A stretch of 64,000 nucleotides of DNA from Bosea sp. PAMC 26642 (lineage in GTDB: Bacteria; Pseudomonadota; Alphaproteobacteria; Rhizobiales; Beijerinckiaceae): the NCBI RefSeq assembly GCF_001562255.1, contig NZ_CP014301.1, forward strand, positions 3,410,001 to 3,474,000, given 5' to 3'. Positions 47,944-57,613 of this stretch are shown here, one piece after another. The notes under the pieces are model-generated. The model saw only the letters and a list, made by a program, of their open reading frames with translations, ran no database searches and was not told where the DNA came from. Positions within the stretch are counted from its first letter, which is position 1, and every line of letters starts with the position of its first letter. Both the position numbers and the translations under genes were made by a program.

Positions 47944-49488
47944 TCAGCTCAGCGCAAACGCGCCGGTGTCGCCAAGTCCGACCCGTAGCGCCTTGGCTAA
48001 GATCGGATCCGCCAGGATTCTTGCAACGGTATCGGCGTCGGGACCGTTTTCGCGATCCTCATTCACCATTGGGATCCAGGCACGGATCGCATCATATAGA
48101 ATCGCGGTGGCTGGTGCGAGGCGAGGTCTGGAGCGCATATCCACCGCCTGAGCTGCGACCAGCGCCTCGATTGCGAAGATGAGGCGCAGCGGCACGATCT
48201 GCTCCTCGAGCTTGCGAATTGCCAACGGCGTCTGGGGAGCGTGGTCCTCGACCGTTTCCGAAACCGGGATCGAATCCGTGCTCGCCGGCAGGGCTTTCAA
48301 GCGGACCTCGCCATGCAACGCAGAGAGAGTCTTCTGCATCGAATTAAAGCCATTCGATGCGCCCCCGATCGGGGATAGATACTTAGGCAAGCCGGACAAC
48401 TGGGCATTCATCATCTTAATCGTGCGATAGGTTGAAGCCGTGGCAAGCTGTGTATTGACAATAGCCAGAACGTCGAAGCATAGGGCGATATCCGGCGTAT
48501 GAAAATTTGCAGTAGACAGTATCAAGTCGTCTTGGGTCAGAACCAAAGGATTGTCCGCAGCGCCATTGATCTCGGTCGCCACGCTTTCCACGGCCAATTT
48601 GAAGCTCTCCAGGGCAGGCCCGTAAATTTGCGAGAGCACACGGAAGCTCAAGGCGTCCTGGATCGAACGCGCAGCACCATTGTCGTGGAGATAGCTGCCC
48701 TGAAGCAGGCTTCGAAAAATTCCGGCGGCTTTAACCTGCCCTCGGGCCGGGCGCGCCTCCGCCAAACGTGCGTCAAAAATACTCGGATTGGCTGCGTAGC
48801 CTTCGCCAGCCATGGCAGCAATGACCATCGACGATGACAATGTCTGCGCCAAATTCGCAAGTACAATTGCCCCATAGCCGCAACTTACTGCGCTTGCATT
48901 GAGAATTGCGAGACCATCTTTCGCGGCGAGTTTTGCGGGCACGAGTTCAGCCGCTTTCAGAGCCGAGGCGGCCGGCATGCGCTCACCCCCAACATAAACG
49001 TCCCCACGCCCGATGAGAGCTGCACCGATATGGGCACAAAGGCCGAGGTCCCCACCGCCAATTGACCCACGTCCCGGAATGACGGGCGTGATCCCGGCGT
49101 TGAACATCGCGACCATAAGCTCGAATACCGAGGGTGAAATGCCGGACCCGCCTTGCGCAAGACTGATCAGTCGGCACAGAAACATGGCGCGCGCGGTACT
49201 CTCAGGAAACGGCTCACCGACACCGATACAGCGGCCGCGGATCATCTGAACCTGAAAAGCCTCGATTTCCGCCTTTGGAATTCGGTAGGCGACATTGCCG
49301 CCAAGGCCGGTATTGATGCCATAAATGGGCTCGTCGCCCTCGGTATAGCGGTCAACGACCTTTCGTGCTTGCGCGAGCCGGTCACGAGCCTTTGCGCTGA
49401 TGCTGATACGCGATCCCTGTTCAATGTTTGCCAGCACGTCGCCAAGTGACGCGACGCCCAATCCCAGTTCCATGACGTTCACGTGCAT
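47944..49488 (-). CDS. HAL/PAL-fold lyase without MIO motif
   Basis: A 514-residue protein with the full aromatic amino acid ammonia-lyase fold (YGINTGLGGN, CIGVGEP, SGISPSVFELMVAMFNAGI, NGAADNPLVL, EDHAPQTPLAIRKLEEQI). Residues equivalent to HAL Tyr53 (Tyr56), Asn195 (Asn197), Arg283, the NFH Phe and Glu414 are kept. But the MIO-forming GSVGASGDL reads GSIGGGDL (141-148), one residue short and without Ala-Ser-Gly, and the HAL His83 and Tyr280 positions are changed. Classical MIO chemistry is therefore unlikely. Ergothionase, which expels trimethylamine from ergothioneine, is a known HAL-like enzyme without MIO, so elimination of trimethylamine from a betaine is a reasonable guess. AGGA precedes the start; it lies 37 bases downstream of the Rieske gene. 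Confidence 0.85.
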   Translation of the reverse strand: MHVNVMELGLGVASLGDVLANIEQGSRISISAKARDRLAQARKVVDRYTEGDEPIYGINTGLGGNVAYRIPKAEIEAFQVQMIRGRCIGVGEPFPESTARAMFLCRLISLAQGGSGISPSVFELMVAMFNAGITPVIPGRGSIGGGDLGLCAHIGAALIGRGDVYVGGERMPAASALKAAELVPAKLAAKDGLAILNASAVSCGYGAIVLANLAQTLSSSMVIAAMAGEGYAANPSIFDARLAEARPARGQVKAAGIFRSLLQGSYLHDNGAARSIQDALSFRVLSQIYGPALESFKLAVESVATEINGAADNPLVLTQDDLILSTANFHTPDIALCFDVLAIVNTQLATASTYRTIKMMNAQLSGLPKYLSPIGGASNGFNSMQKTLSALHGEVRLKALPASTDSIPVSETVEDHAPQTPLAIRKLEEQIVPLRLIFAIEALVAAQAVDMRSRPRLAPATAILYDAIRAWIPMVNEDRENGPDADTVARILADPILAKALRVGLGDTGAFALS

Positions 49489-49525
49489 TTTTCCTGTTCG
49501 AAACGGCTGAAAGGCGGCCTCAGAA

Positions 49526-50781
49526 TCACTCGGCAGCGGCGCGCGCAGAGAGATGGCCGACGTGGTTCTGCATCGTGCGTGCATACCATTCAACAAAGGT
49601 CCAGACGCCGTGCTCCGATGTCTCGGCGTAGGGGCCGGGACGGTATCCGATCGAGCGCACACCACGTTGATTGCGTTCCACGAGTTTCCGATCCTGATCA
49701 TTGGTTTCGCGCCAGACCTGAACCAGGCGTTCCAAGTCGTAATCGACCCCTTCGACAGCGTCGCCAGGGACGATCCACTTGCAGATCACGGTGGTCTCAT
49801 GTGCCGACTTGGGCAGCATCTGGATGATCACCGCGTAATCTGCGTGTATGTGACAAAACATGCTCGGATAATGCGTGAAGCGCAGCGAACCGATATCCTG
49901 GTCCGGCCAGTTTCCAAGACGCTTTGCAACGGCTGGTTGGCCATCCATTGTGATCGACAGATTGCCCGGCTTGAACGGCATTCTGCCGACGCGAAAATCC
50001 TCGCCATCTTTGGTGACGCTGGGCAATCCTGTTGCTTCGCAGCGCGTCCAGAAATCGGCGATATAGGGATCGCTCCAAGGGTCGGCAAAATCAAAGATCA
50101 GCAGGGTGTTCATCAACCTGGGTGGCCTGCCTCGCAATGATCGCACTCGCGCGCGTTCTCCATCACGAGCTTCCAGTTGCCCTGCTCGTGCAGCGTGATC
50201 GTATGGACGACCTTGCCGTGGGTGAGATCATGCGGCGCCGCAGCAGGCCCAAGAGCCGCGGCAAAGGGTTCGATATCCGGCGCAACGTCAGCCAGGCAGA
50301 TATAGATCAGCCCGGCGATATCGCGGACATGGACCGGGCGCAGTCCAAGCTCACTTTTGTCAGCATTGGCATCGAGATTGGCCGCGCGCAGCAATCGGCC
50401 TGTCAGATCGTAACTCCAATGATGATAAGGACATACGAATGACATTCTACGGCCGCAGGCCTGATCGACGACGATAGAGCCCCGATGGCGGCAGCTGTTG
50501 AAGAATGCGCGTATGACGCCCTCGCGATCGCGGCAGACGACAACCGAAGTTTCGCCGATCTCAATCGTGAAGAACGAGCCAGATGAAGTAAGCTCGCAGG
50601 CTGGCCCGGCAAAAATCCAGCGGCTCTCGAAAATACCGCGCATGTCCAGACGAAAGAAATCCGGGTCATTGTAGAATGCATGTGGCAGCGACATCCGGGG
50701 CGATCGCTCGCTCAAGAGTTGTGCCATTTGCCGACTGGAGCTCGCATGCTGCGCGCGGCTTGCCGCTGTTCTGTCGTCCAT
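49526..50781 (-). pseudogene. Rieske oxygenase alpha subunit (GbcA/CntA/stachydrine demethylase-like), split by a frameshift
   Basis: The first 222 codons (50781-50113) hold the Rieske domain, with CRH and CPYH cluster ligands (about residues 97-120), and run to the 2-His iron motif NARECDHCEAGHP, where TGA follows after one more codon. The sequence continues in the -1 frame from about 50120 (PPRLMNTLLIFDFADPWSDP) to 49526. It includes NDQDRKLVERNQRGV, the likely Asp ligand, and RPGPYAETSEHGVWTFVEWY, the C-terminal signature of glycine betaine/carnitine/stachydrine monooxygenases. ATG 50113 overlaps the stop (TGATG), so the second half could also be made by coupled re-initiation. The full length would be about 415 residues, normal for the family. 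It could be a true mutation, a sequencing error or a functional split. Confidence 0.82.
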
Positions 50782-50840
50782 TATTCCGCCCTTTGCGAAC
50801 CGACATTTTGATATCGTCGGAGACCAAGCTGCGCCAAGGC

Positions 50841-50890
50841 GATCGTGGTTACACTTGTCTATTTTTCGCGAGCAATGTAACCAGACGATC
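50841..50890. promoter_or_regulatory. Long dyad between the Rieske and XRE genes, probable operator
   Basis: GATCGT-GGTTACA (50841-50853) is matched by TGTAACC-AGACGATC (50876-50890): GGTTACA pairs with TGTAACC and the outer GATCGT with ACGATC, with a 2-base offset. It lies in the 153-base divergent intergenic region and is the natural binding site for the XRE regulator. Confidence 0.65.
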
Positions 50891-50934
50891 CAGTTGTATC
50901 TCTTTGTGATTCAAATGAACGGTCTCGCGCGCCA

Positions 50935-51792
50935 ATGAACACCGTCATCTCCAGTACGATGGCAGACGGCTTTCGCGCACGGCTTCATGCCCTGATCGAT
51001 CGATCGGATATGAATCAGGCTTCATTCGCGCGAATGGCGGGCGTAGACCGCTCGACCTTGTCGCAACTTCTCTCGGCGGAGGGACCGCGCATGCCGCGAG
51101 CAGATACGCTCGTCGCGCTCGCAACCTCCTGTCGGGTCTCGATAGACTGGTTGCTCGGTCTCACGCCGCGCGAAGAGATCGGCCTCGAAATCATCGATTC
51201 GATGCTCCAGATCCAGTCTCATACGCGCTCCCCCATCGACGAGCGTTTTGTCGGTTGGCTGCGCGAGGCGGAGGGCTATCGCGTCCGAACCGTCCCCGAA
51301 AGTTTTCCTGATTTTTTGAAGACGGAAGACGTTCTCAAATTCGAGTATCAGGGCTCGTCATTCAACACGGTCGGGAGTTCGGTCGAGGCGATGGCGGCGC
51401 GACTTGCCGTGATGCGGCGCCCCGATAGCGAGCTTGAAGTGTGCGCATCGATACAGGCCATCACGACCATGGCGAAAGCCGAAGGAAAATGGGCTGGCCT
51501 TAGTAAAACTGCACGCTGCAATCAGTTGGCATATCTTATAGAATTATATCGAGAGCTTTATCCAAGCTTGAGGATCTATTTTTATACGTTAGTCGAAACA
51601 TATTCAAATCCATTTACCGTGTTTGGGCCAAAGCGCGTCGCTCTTTTCCTTGGCACAAGCTACCTGGTATTGAACGGCGTTGACCATATCCGCTTGTTCA
51701 GTAAACGCTTCGACGATTTGATCAAATTGGCGGTCGTCCAACCTCACCAAATCGAAGAGACGCTCAAAGACATTTTGTCCGAGATCGAATGA
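50935..51792 (+). CDS. XRE-family transcriptional regulator with C-terminal effector-like domain
   Basis: A 285-residue regulator. The N-terminal HTH (about residues 10-75) reads FRARLHALIDRSDMNQASFARMAGVDRSTLSQLLSAEGPRMPRADTLVALATSCRVSIDWLLGL, a clear Cro/CI-type domain. The remaining 200 residues form a separate domain (KFEYQGSSFNTVGSSVEAMA, LIELYRELYPSLRIYFYTLV, FGPKRVALFLGTSYLVLNG) that I do not recognise but would expect to sense a metabolite. It is divergent from the Rieske-lyase genes across the dyad at 50841-50890. The middle of the gene around 51520-51620 is more AT-rich than the genome. Confidence 0.88.
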   Translation: MNTVISSTMADGFRARLHALIDRSDMNQASFARMAGVDRSTLSQLLSAEGPRMPRADTLVALATSCRVSIDWLLGLTPREEIGLEIIDSMLQIQSHTRSPIDERFVGWLREAEGYRVRTVPESFPDFLKTEDVLKFEYQGSSFNTVGSSVEAMAARLAVMRRPDSELEVCASIQAITTMAKAEGKWAGLSKTARCNQLAYLIELYRELYPSLRIYFYTLVETYSNPFTVFGPKRVALFLGTSYLVLNGVDHIRLFSKRFDDLIKLAVVQPHQIEETLKDILSEIE

Positions 51793-51861
51793 TATCGTGA
51801 GCAATCTCGCGTGAGAAAGGTGGCGCTGGAGCGCTCTGCAATTTCGCGTGAAACAGGCTTG

Positions 51862-52830
51862 TCAGACATTTAGGGGGTGCACGACAGGATCGTGCGCACG
51901 CAAAAGAAACCTCCGGACGACGTCGATATAGCCATCGTAGACCATCCCTCCATTCTCCATGACCAGTCGGTCGCGGTTGTCCTGATACCATCGCGGAATC
52001 TCGTACCAGGGCATGGTTGGACACTCGTGATGAGCGGCGTGCAGGTTATTATAAAGATAGAGCAAGCCCAGGATTGGTGCATTCTCGACGATCGCCGTGC
52101 GCTCCAGCACGCCATCGGCCGCCTTGTGTTCCGCGAATGAGCGTAGAAGCATTAATGACGTCGCAGGGTAAACGATAGCGAGACCATAGAACCAGAGGTC
52201 CATCTCGCAGATCGCGACAAGCCAGATCACGACCAGCACCATCATCGGGAGATGCTGGAGCCACGCGCGGCATATGGCTGCGTCACCCCGGCGGGCGCCC
52301 CGGGCTTGATCGACAAGGAACGCGATGATGCTCCATGCAGGACCGATCGTCAGGCGACCAAATAGAGTCTTCTGGATTCGCAGCAACCATCGACCAGCCG
52401 GCCCCAGAGCCTCCCAGTCCGCCGTCGTGACATATCGCGACTCGGGATCGTCAAGCGGGTCGGTCAGTCGCTCGTTATTGTGGTGGCGCAGGTGAGAGAC
52501 GCGATAGCTCTCGTAAGGCAGCCACAAAGAAATCGGCCACGATGCTATCAGACGATTCATCGTTCGCGAGCGTGTGGGATGACCATGCAAGATTTCATGC
52601 TGCAGCGAACTGTGCCAGGCGACGAGCCAGGCGCCAGCCGCTGCCACGAACCAGGACGGTAGCAATGCATGGAAATAGGTCAGAGCAAGCCAACTGCCGT
52701 AGATCAGCGCGGCCAGAGCGATTGTTGGCCACTCGATCTTCCGCCGCCGAGCCACAAACTGCGAATTTGAGCGCTCATCTTGCTCACAAGCGATGGAAAT
52801 CGATAGTTGGCTGATCATAGCGGGCTCCAT
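51862..52830 (-). CDS. Membrane fatty acid desaturase/hydroxylase-superfamily protein
   Basis: A 322-residue integral membrane di-iron enzyme. The three His boxes are QHEILHGH (H78, H82, H84), HLRHH (113-117) and HAAHH (264-268). Membrane segments lie at about 37-72, 163-173, 195-225. PESRYVTTADWE and MPWYEIPRWYQ resemble desaturases of Rhizobiales often annotated only as fatty acid desaturase. Members of this superfamily also oxidise sterols, alkanes and small amines, so a lipid substrate is not certain. The start at 52830 has GGGGAG upstream. It converges on the XRE gene and is probably part of the same locus. Confidence 0.87.
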   Translation of the reverse strand: MEPAMISQLSISIACEQDERSNSQFVARRRKIEWPTIALAALIYGSWLALTYFHALLPSWFVAAAGAWLVAWHSSLQHEILHGHPTRSRTMNRLIASWPISLWLPYESYRVSHLRHHNNERLTDPLDDPESRYVTTADWEALGPAGRWLLRIQKTLFGRLTIGPAWSIIAFLVDQARGARRGDAAICRAWLQHLPMMVLVVIWLVAICEMDLWFYGLAIVYPATSLMLLRSFAEHKAADGVLERTAIVENAPILGLLYLYNNLHAAHHECPTMPWYEIPRWYQDNRDRLVMENGGMVYDGYIDVVRRFLLRAHDPVVHPLNV

Positions 52831-52882
52831 ATGCTCCCCTTAAAACAGCAAATGGTCAGCGTTTTCACAACGAGATGAATGC

Positions 52883-52914
52883 ACCATACAGTCACCATTG
52901 GTGTGATTTATGGT
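52883..52914. promoter_or_regulatory. Nested dyad between the desaturase and ABC operon, candidate operator
   Basis: ACCATA (52883-52888) pairs with TATGGT (52909-52914), and inside it TCACC-ATT-GGTG(TGA) forms a second palindrome. It lies in the 275-base divergent region, 52 bases upstream of the desaturase start. Confidence 0.5.
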
Positions 52915-53105
52915 CGAATGTTTTGAAAATTTACTTTTCGCTCGATCCATCGACAAAATGGTCATTTCCGGCGCTAAACGCACCCAATGCTGCACTGCAG
53001 CGCTCATGCATATGCAAATCCCAAACGAGCGCTTTACGATCCGGCCTCAATCAGAAATGGTCCAATGAAAGCGGGCACTGACCTGCAATAACGAAGGGGA
53101 TTGTC

Positions 53106-54650
53106 ATGAAGAATATCATTTCGCGGCGCGATCTGTTGGGCGGTGCCGCTGCCTCCGCGGCATTGGCCGTGTCGTCAGGTCGCGGGGCTCTCGCGCAGCA
53201 GAAAACCAGTATCAGTGTTCGGATCGACCGCGATGTCACGGCGCTGGATCCTGCCTTCCGCGGCGGCCCGCACGACGCCAATATCTTCAAGTCTGTCTAT
53301 CAGCGCCTGATCAAGCAGAAGGACAATTCCGCCGAGACCGAACTCGACGCCGCCTCCGAACTGAAGCAGGTCAGCCCGACACTGATCGAGTTTACGCTGA
53401 AGCCCGGCCAGATGTTCACCGACGGCTATGGCGAAATGACTGCCGAGGATGTGAAATTCTCCTTCGAGCGCTTTTCGGTCTCGCCCGTCGATGGCAAGGT
53501 GTCGCCCTACAAGGGCGATTGGACCGGGCTGACCGGGGTTGAAGTCACCGGCAAATACACCGGCAAGATCGTGCTCTCCCAGCCCAATGCGGGACTCTAC
53601 GCCATTGCGTTGGCCGATGGCTCGGGCTGCATCGTCTGCAAGAAGGCGGTCCTGGAGCGCGGCGTCGAGCACAACATCAAGCCGGTCGGCTCGGGTCCCT
53701 ATCAGGTCATCTCAGTCGAGAAACAGCGTGGCGCCGTGCTCAAGCGCAACCCGGCTTATACAGGCCCGAAGCCGACTTTCGAGGAGATCAAGGTTAACTT
53801 CATTCAGGACCCGAAGACTGCCGAATTGGCGCTGCGTTCCGGCGAGCTCGATTTTGCCGTGCTCCCACCCGCCGTCGCCGAACCGATGCGCAATGTTTCG
53901 GGCTTGGTCGTCGATCAGGCGCCCGGCCTTGCCTATATCTGGCTTGGTATCAACATGGAGAAGGCGCCGTTCACCGATCTCCGCGTGCGCCAGGCGATCA
54001 GACTTGCGCTTGACGTCGACCAGATGCTGCTCGCCGGCTTCAACGGCAAGGCGCCGCGCCTCAACACGCTGGTGATGGCGCCCGTCCTCGGCGCCTGGAC
54101 CGAGGCGCCGGTCTACAAGCGCAACGTCGTCGAGGCGAAGAAGCTGCTGGCCGAAGCCGGCCATCCCGCGATCAAGACGCGCATCACAATCCTCAATCAG
54201 CCCGCCTACCAGACCATGGCGCTGGTGGCGCAGGCGCTGCTGCGCGAGGTCGGCATCACGGCCGAACTCGACGTGCAGGAGGGCGGTACCTATTGGGAGG
54301 CCGGCAAGGGCGAGGCCGGCAAGAACCTCGATCTCTTCATGATGCGCTTCAACGGCAAGCTCGACCCCAACTTCCTGATGCAGTGGTTCGTCTCGGGCCA
54401 GATCGGCACCTGGAACTGGCAGCGTTTCAATAGCCCCGAATTCGACAGGCTCTACCAGGAGGCGATCGTCGAGGCTGACCCGGCCAAACGGGCCGCGATC
54501 GTCATCAAGGCGCAGCAGGAGATGGACAAGTCCGCCGCCTTCGTCTGGCTGACCAACGACGTCGCCTTCCCTGTCCGCCGCGCGACCGTGAAGCCAGCCT
54601 ATCTGCCGGGCGCGATCGATTGGCAGCTCGACAGGTTTACGGCCGCTTGA
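53106..54650 (+). CDS. ABC transporter substrate-binding protein, SBP_bac_5 family, Tat-exported
   Basis: A 514-residue periplasmic binding protein. The N-terminus has a twin-arginine signal (ISRRDLLGGAAASAALAVSS, cleaved near GALAQ). The SBP_bac_5 fold follows: SVRIDRDVTALDPAFRGGPHDANIFKSVYQRLI, LKPGQMFTDGYGEMTAEDVKFSFERF, GSGPYQVISVEKQRGAVLKRN, and FTDLRVRQAIRLALDVDQML. Tat export fits a protein folded before transport. The ligand is unknown; the downstream enzymes suggest an amino-acid derivative or sugar-acid conjugate. It starts the long operon that runs to 62737. AAGGGG precedes the ATG. Confidence 0.92.
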   Translation: MKNIISRRDLLGGAAASAALAVSSGRGALAQQKTSISVRIDRDVTALDPAFRGGPHDANIFKSVYQRLIKQKDNSAETELDAASELKQVSPTLIEFTLKPGQMFTDGYGEMTAEDVKFSFERFSVSPVDGKVSPYKGDWTGLTGVEVTGKYTGKIVLSQPNAGLYAIALADGSGCIVCKKAVLERGVEHNIKPVGSGPYQVISVEKQRGAVLKRNPAYTGPKPTFEEIKVNFIQDPKTAELALRSGELDFAVLPPAVAEPMRNVSGLVVDQAPGLAYIWLGINMEKAPFTDLRVRQAIRLALDVDQMLLAGFNGKAPRLNTLVMAPVLGAWTEAPVYKRNVVEAKKLLAEAGHPAIKTRITILNQPAYQTMALVAQALLREVGITAELDVQEGGTYWEAGKGEAGKNLDLFMMRFNGKLDPNFLMQWFVSGQIGTWNWQRFNSPEFDRLYQEAIVEADPAKRAAIVIKAQQEMDKSAAFVWLTNDVAFPVRRATVKPAYLPGAIDWQLDRFTAA

Positions 54651-54670
54651 GCGGGCTCCCCAACCTCGAA

Positions 54671-54774
54671 GCCCTCATCCTGAGGAACGCCGCATGCGCG
54701 TCTCGAAGGATGCTTCAGTACGCTCTGGAGCATCCTTCGAGACGGCTGCTGCGCAGCCTACTCAGGATGAGGGC
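54671..54774. repeat. 104-base nested palindromic intergenic repeat
   Basis: Outer arms CCCTCATCCTGAG and CTCAGGATGAGGG enclose inner arms CGTCTCGAAGGATGCT (54699-54714) and AGCATCCTTCGAGACG (54729-54744). It lies between the binding-protein gene and the first permease gene. This sequence type is familiar as a dispersed intergenic repeat in several Rhizobiales genomes. A large hairpin here may lower expression of the genes downstream of the binding protein, as is common in ABC operons. Confidence 0.85.
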
Positions 54775-54801
54775 TGAAGGTGGGCGACATGGCTCGTCCC
54801 C

Positions 54802-55776
54802 ATGAACGACACCGCCCGCTATCTCCTAAGCCGCCTCGTTACCACAGCCCTGATCGTGCTCGGCGCGATGCTGCTGCTGTTCACGCTGTCAGCCATCGTG
54901 CCGGGCGATCCAGCAACGGCTCTGCTAGGGCCACAGGCGACGCCGGAATATGCAAAGCGCTTCATCATGGAGATGGGGCTCGATCAGCCTTGGTATCGCC
55001 GGCTCTTCATCTTTCTCGGCAATCTGCTGGTCGGCAATCTCGGCACGGATGTGTTGTCGGGGCGGCCGGTCACGGCCATCGTCGGGGCCGTCATACCCTA
55101 TACCTTTATCCTGACTTTCGCCTCGATCGGGCTCGCCGTGCTGATCGGCGTGCCACTCGGCTGCTATGCCGCGACCCATCGCGGCTCGGTTGCCGACCAT
55201 GCGCTCGCCTTCGTCAGCGTGGCCTTCATCGCGATCCCCTCCTTCGTCATCGCGATCTTCCTCTTGCTGATCTTCTCGATCTGGCTCGACTGGCTGCCTG
55301 TTCTCGGCGCCGGCGAGGCTGGAAACTGGGCCGACCAGGCCAAGCGATTGATCCTGCCGACCACGGCGCTCAGCGTCGGCTGGATCGGGTTCATCGCCCG
55401 GCTCGTCCGCTCCTCCATGCTGGAGGTGATGGGCGAGAGCTATATCCGGACAGCACGCGCCTATGGCCTGTCCAACAGCATGGTGACCTATAAATACGCG
55501 CTGAAGAACGCCTGCATCCCGACCATCGCCGTCCTCGGCATGGGTATCGGCCGGCTGCTAGGCGGCGCCGTTCTGGTCGAGATCGTCTTTGCAAGGCCCG
55601 GACTTGGGCGCCTGATTTTTGATGCGATCGCCACGCGCAACTTCCCGGTATTGCAGGGCGCGGTGCTCGTTGTTGTGCTGATCTTCGTCGTCACCAATCT
55701 GCTGGTCGATCTGAGCTATTCCGCGATCGACCCGCGCATCCGCCGCAACACGACATCCGAAAGAGCGGGACGATGA
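54802..55776 (+). CDS. ABC transporter permease, dipeptide type (DppB-like)
   Basis: A 324-residue permease with the DppB layout. It has an N-terminal helix (TTALIVLGAMLLLFTLSAIVPGDPATALLG), RFIMEMGLDQPWYRRLFIFLGNLLVGNLG, and five further helices. The EAA loop is RTARAYGLSNSMVTYKYALKNACIP, and the C-terminal segment is RPGLGRLIFDAIATRNFPVLQG. The start at 54802 is the family N-terminus; it is 28 bases after the palindromic repeat. Confidence 0.93.
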   Translation: MNDTARYLLSRLVTTALIVLGAMLLLFTLSAIVPGDPATALLGPQATPEYAKRFIMEMGLDQPWYRRLFIFLGNLLVGNLGTDVLSGRPVTAIVGAVIPYTFILTFASIGLAVLIGVPLGCYAATHRGSVADHALAFVSVAFIAIPSFVIAIFLLLIFSIWLDWLPVLGAGEAGNWADQAKRLILPTTALSVGWIGFIARLVRSSMLEVMGESYIRTARAYGLSNSMVTYKYALKNACIPTIAVLGMGIGRLLGGAVLVEIVFARPGLGRLIFDAIATRNFPVLQGAVLVVVLIFVVTNLLVDLSYSAIDPRIRRNTTSERAGR

Positions 55777-56627
55777 ACGCTGTCACCGCGACTGCCGGAA
55801 TGTTTCGACGCATCGGCTCGCAATTCGGAGGCGCCGTCGGTCTTGCAATTGTTCTCGTCGTGGTCGCATCGGCCGTGTTCGCGCCGCTGGTGGCAACACA
55901 TGATCCCGATGCGCTCGACGTCCTGAACCGCTTCTCCGGCCCTACCACGCAGCATTGGCTCGGCACAGACCATCTCGGCCGCGATCTGTTCAGCCGCCTC
56001 GTTCATGGTTCCAGCGTGGCGATGGCTGTTGCACTGACCTCGATTTCGACCGCGTTGATCGCCGGCACGCTGCTGGGCATCCTCGCCGCTTCGCTGCCTG
56101 CGCGCTCCGAGCGGCTTATCCTGATCCTCTTCGACGTCATCTCTTCCTTCCCGAGTCTCGTGCTGGCGCTTGCCGTGGTTGCGGTCTTCGGCCCCTCGAC
56201 GGCGCTCGTGGTCGTCATCGTCGCGATCACCTTGATCCCGCATTTTGGCCGGGTCGCACGGGCTCAGGTGCTGACCGTCCGCAATGCGCCCTATATCGAG
56301 GCTGAGCGGCTGCTGGGCGCCTCCTCCTGGCGCATTATCGTATCCCACATCCTACCCAACATCGCCGGGCCATTGATGGTGCTGGCATCGATCGACATCC
56401 CTGTCGTCATCACCATCGAGGCCGGGCTTTCGTTCATCGGACTCGGCGTCCGGCCGCCGCTCGCAAGCTGGGGGACGCTCATCTACGACGGCTATGCCTA
56501 CCTCTCGGATTCAAAGCTTCCTGTGGTGATCGCCAGTAGCGCGCTCGGCATCGCTACCCTCGGATTCACACTCTTCGGCGAAGCCCTGCGCGACGCGGTC
56601 GATCCGCGCCTGAACACGGATCGCTAG
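55773..56627 (+). CDS. ABC transporter permease, dipeptide type (DppC-like)
   Basis: A 284-residue permease. An N-terminal helix (AVGLAIVLVVVASAVFAPLVATHDPDALD) is followed by HWLGTDHLGRDLFSRLVHGSSVAM and the EAA loop EAERLLGASSWRIIVSHILPNIAGP. It pairs with the preceding permease; their genes overlap by 4 bases (ATGA). Confidence 0.93.
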   Translation: MNAVTATAGMFRRIGSQFGGAVGLAIVLVVVASAVFAPLVATHDPDALDVLNRFSGPTTQHWLGTDHLGRDLFSRLVHGSSVAMAVALTSISTALIAGTLLGILAASLPARSERLILILFDVISSFPSLVLALAVVAVFGPSTALVVVIVAITLIPHFGRVARAQVLTVRNAPYIEAERLLGASSWRIIVSHILPNIAGPLMVLASIDIPVVITIEAGLSFIGLGVRPPLASWGTLIYDGYAYLSDSKLPVVIASSALGIATLGFTLFGEALRDAVDPRLNTDR

Positions 56628-56629
56628 CA

Positions 56630-57609
<980 letters not shown>

Positions 57610-57613
<4 letters not shown>

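Noticed and set aside
50090..50150. Programmed ribosomal frameshifting in the Rieske gene
   Set aside because: No slippery heptamer is visible at the junction and no known relative uses it; mutation, sequencing error or coupled split are simpler.
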